Origin: Acidobacteriota bacterium
GTDB taxonomy: Bacteria > Acidobacteriota > Blastocatellia > Pyrinomonadales > Pyrinomonadaceae
DNA: 6,504 nucleotides
Assembly: GCA_016718135.1 (NCBI GenBank)
Contig: JADKEF010000012.1
Location: forward strand, 1 to 6,504
Direction of reading: 5' to 3'
Of the stretch, positions 5,957 to 6,504 are shown one piece after another (positions within the stretch are counted from its first letter, which is position 1; each line of letters opens with the position of its first letter). The position numbers and the translations under genes were made by a program. A model generated the notes under the pieces. It saw only the letters and a program-made list of their open reading frames with translations, did not search any database and was not told the DNA's origin.

Positions 5957-6504
5957 ATGATCACACCGCGCTGCCTGATCGCCGAAGACGAGCCGCTGCT
6001 GGCAGACCTGCGCCGACCTTGCCGCGCTGTGGCCGCAATTGCAGGTCGCCGCCATGGCGGGTGACGGCTCCAGCGCGCTGGAGCAGGCCCTGGCGCTGCG
6101 CCCCGAGGTCTGCTTCCTCGACATCCGCATGCCGGGCCTGAGCGGCCTGGAAGTGGCCCAGGCGCTGGCCGAGGACTGGCCCGACGGCGCGCCGTTCCCG
6201 CTGCTGGTGTTCGTGACCGCCTACGACCAGTACGCGCTGCAGGCCTTCGACGCGCAGGCCGTGGACTACCTGGTGAAGCCGCCCAGCCGCGCCCGGCTGG
6301 CGGCCTGCGCGTCGAGCGGCTGCAGGCCCGACTGGCCGACCGCAAGCCGCCGGCGGCGGCCCTGCAGCAGACGCTGGAGCAGCTGCGTGCGCTGCTCGGT
6401 GCGACAGCGGCCGACGGCAGCGCCGGCCGGCTGACGGTGATCCAGGCGCAGACCGGCAACCTGGTGCAGATGGTGCCGGTGGACGAAGTGATCTATTTCG
6501 AGGC
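5957..6504 (+). CDS. LytTR-family response regulator, 3' truncated by window, two frameshifts
   Basis: This is the response regulator partner of the kinase upstream. The receiver domain begins CLIAEDEPLLADL with the acidic pair, and the phosphoacceptor Asp is in CFLDIRMPGLSGLE (codon 6120-6122, about residue 55). The conserved Thr is in VFVTAYDQYALQAF and the Lys in VDYLVKP. A helical linker leads to GRLTVIQAQTGNLVQM and DEVIYFEA, the first strands of a LytTR DNA-binding domain, which runs off the right edge. The frame changes at about 6011-6014 (one extra or two missing bases; LADLR then DLAALWPQL) and at about 6305-6311 in a TGCGCGTC run (one missing or two extra; RLAAC then VERLQARLADRK). 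LytTR regulators bind direct repeats in promoters; targets cannot be inferred here. Confidence 0.88.

Noticed and set aside
5957..6320. Programmed ribosomal frameshifting in the response regulator or sigma gene
   Set aside because: No slippery heptamer or conserved recoding arrangement is seen, and similar breaks occur in unrelated neighbouring genes. Error is simpler.
5239..6459. Long - strand frame opposite the kinase and regulator
   Set aside because: It mirrors the kinase codons, shows no domain, and the opposite strand carries H-, N- and G-box motifs.

Overview
The window looks like chromosomal DNA from a high-GC betaproteobacterium, most likely Burkholderiales of the Rubrivivax/Leptothrix/Ideonella kind. 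G+C is well over two thirds by eye, third codon positions are almost all G or C, and the protein families fit (DUF1499, an ECF sigma factor with a ChrR-like cupin, a LytS/LytR-type two-component pair). The taxonomy is inferred from style and gene content, not from a marker gene. I see no rRNA, tRNA, CRISPR, insertion sequence or phage gene.

Layout. Positions 1-82 hold the last codons of a + strand gene. An exported M14-family metallocarboxypeptidase on the - strand (1725 to 86) ends three bases from it, tail to tail. Divergent from the peptidase is a DUF1499 protein (1799-2293, +). It converges on a small SnoaL/NTF2-like protein (2737 to 2333, -). A 305-base gene-free stretch (2738-3042) contains an extended imperfect inverted repeat. 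Next come an ECF sigma factor (3043-3668, +) and, 9 bases later, a ChrR-like cupin (3678-4160, +). After a 129-base spacer with nested dyads comes a second + strand unit: a multi-pass membrane protein resembling DUF6622 (4290-4821), a LytS-type sensor kinase overlapping its end (4799-5946), and a LytTR response regulator (5957 to beyond the window edge).

Two regulatory modules can be read. The sigma factor and cupin look like a sensor/regulator pair in which the cupin would restrain or tune the sigma factor. The membrane protein, kinase and regulator look like one translationally coupled signalling operon. The peptidase, DUF1499 and NTF2-like genes appear to be separate housekeeping or accessory genes.

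The most important caution is sequence quality. Five of the eight substantially visible genes change reading frame, nine times in all, and each time the protein resumes with clear family motifs in another frame. Most of the breaks are one-base (occasionally two-base) indels beside short G/C or GC-repeat runs, and no intact-frame nonsense codon accompanies them. That pattern points to uncorrected sequencing or assembly errors more than to decay, so I annotate these as genes with frameshifts. I do not see a convincing new biological system. The best leads are the structured 2755-2879 element next to a Shine-Dalgarno site, the sigma/cupin pair without a zinc-finger anti-sigma domain, and the membrane protein overlapping the kinase.
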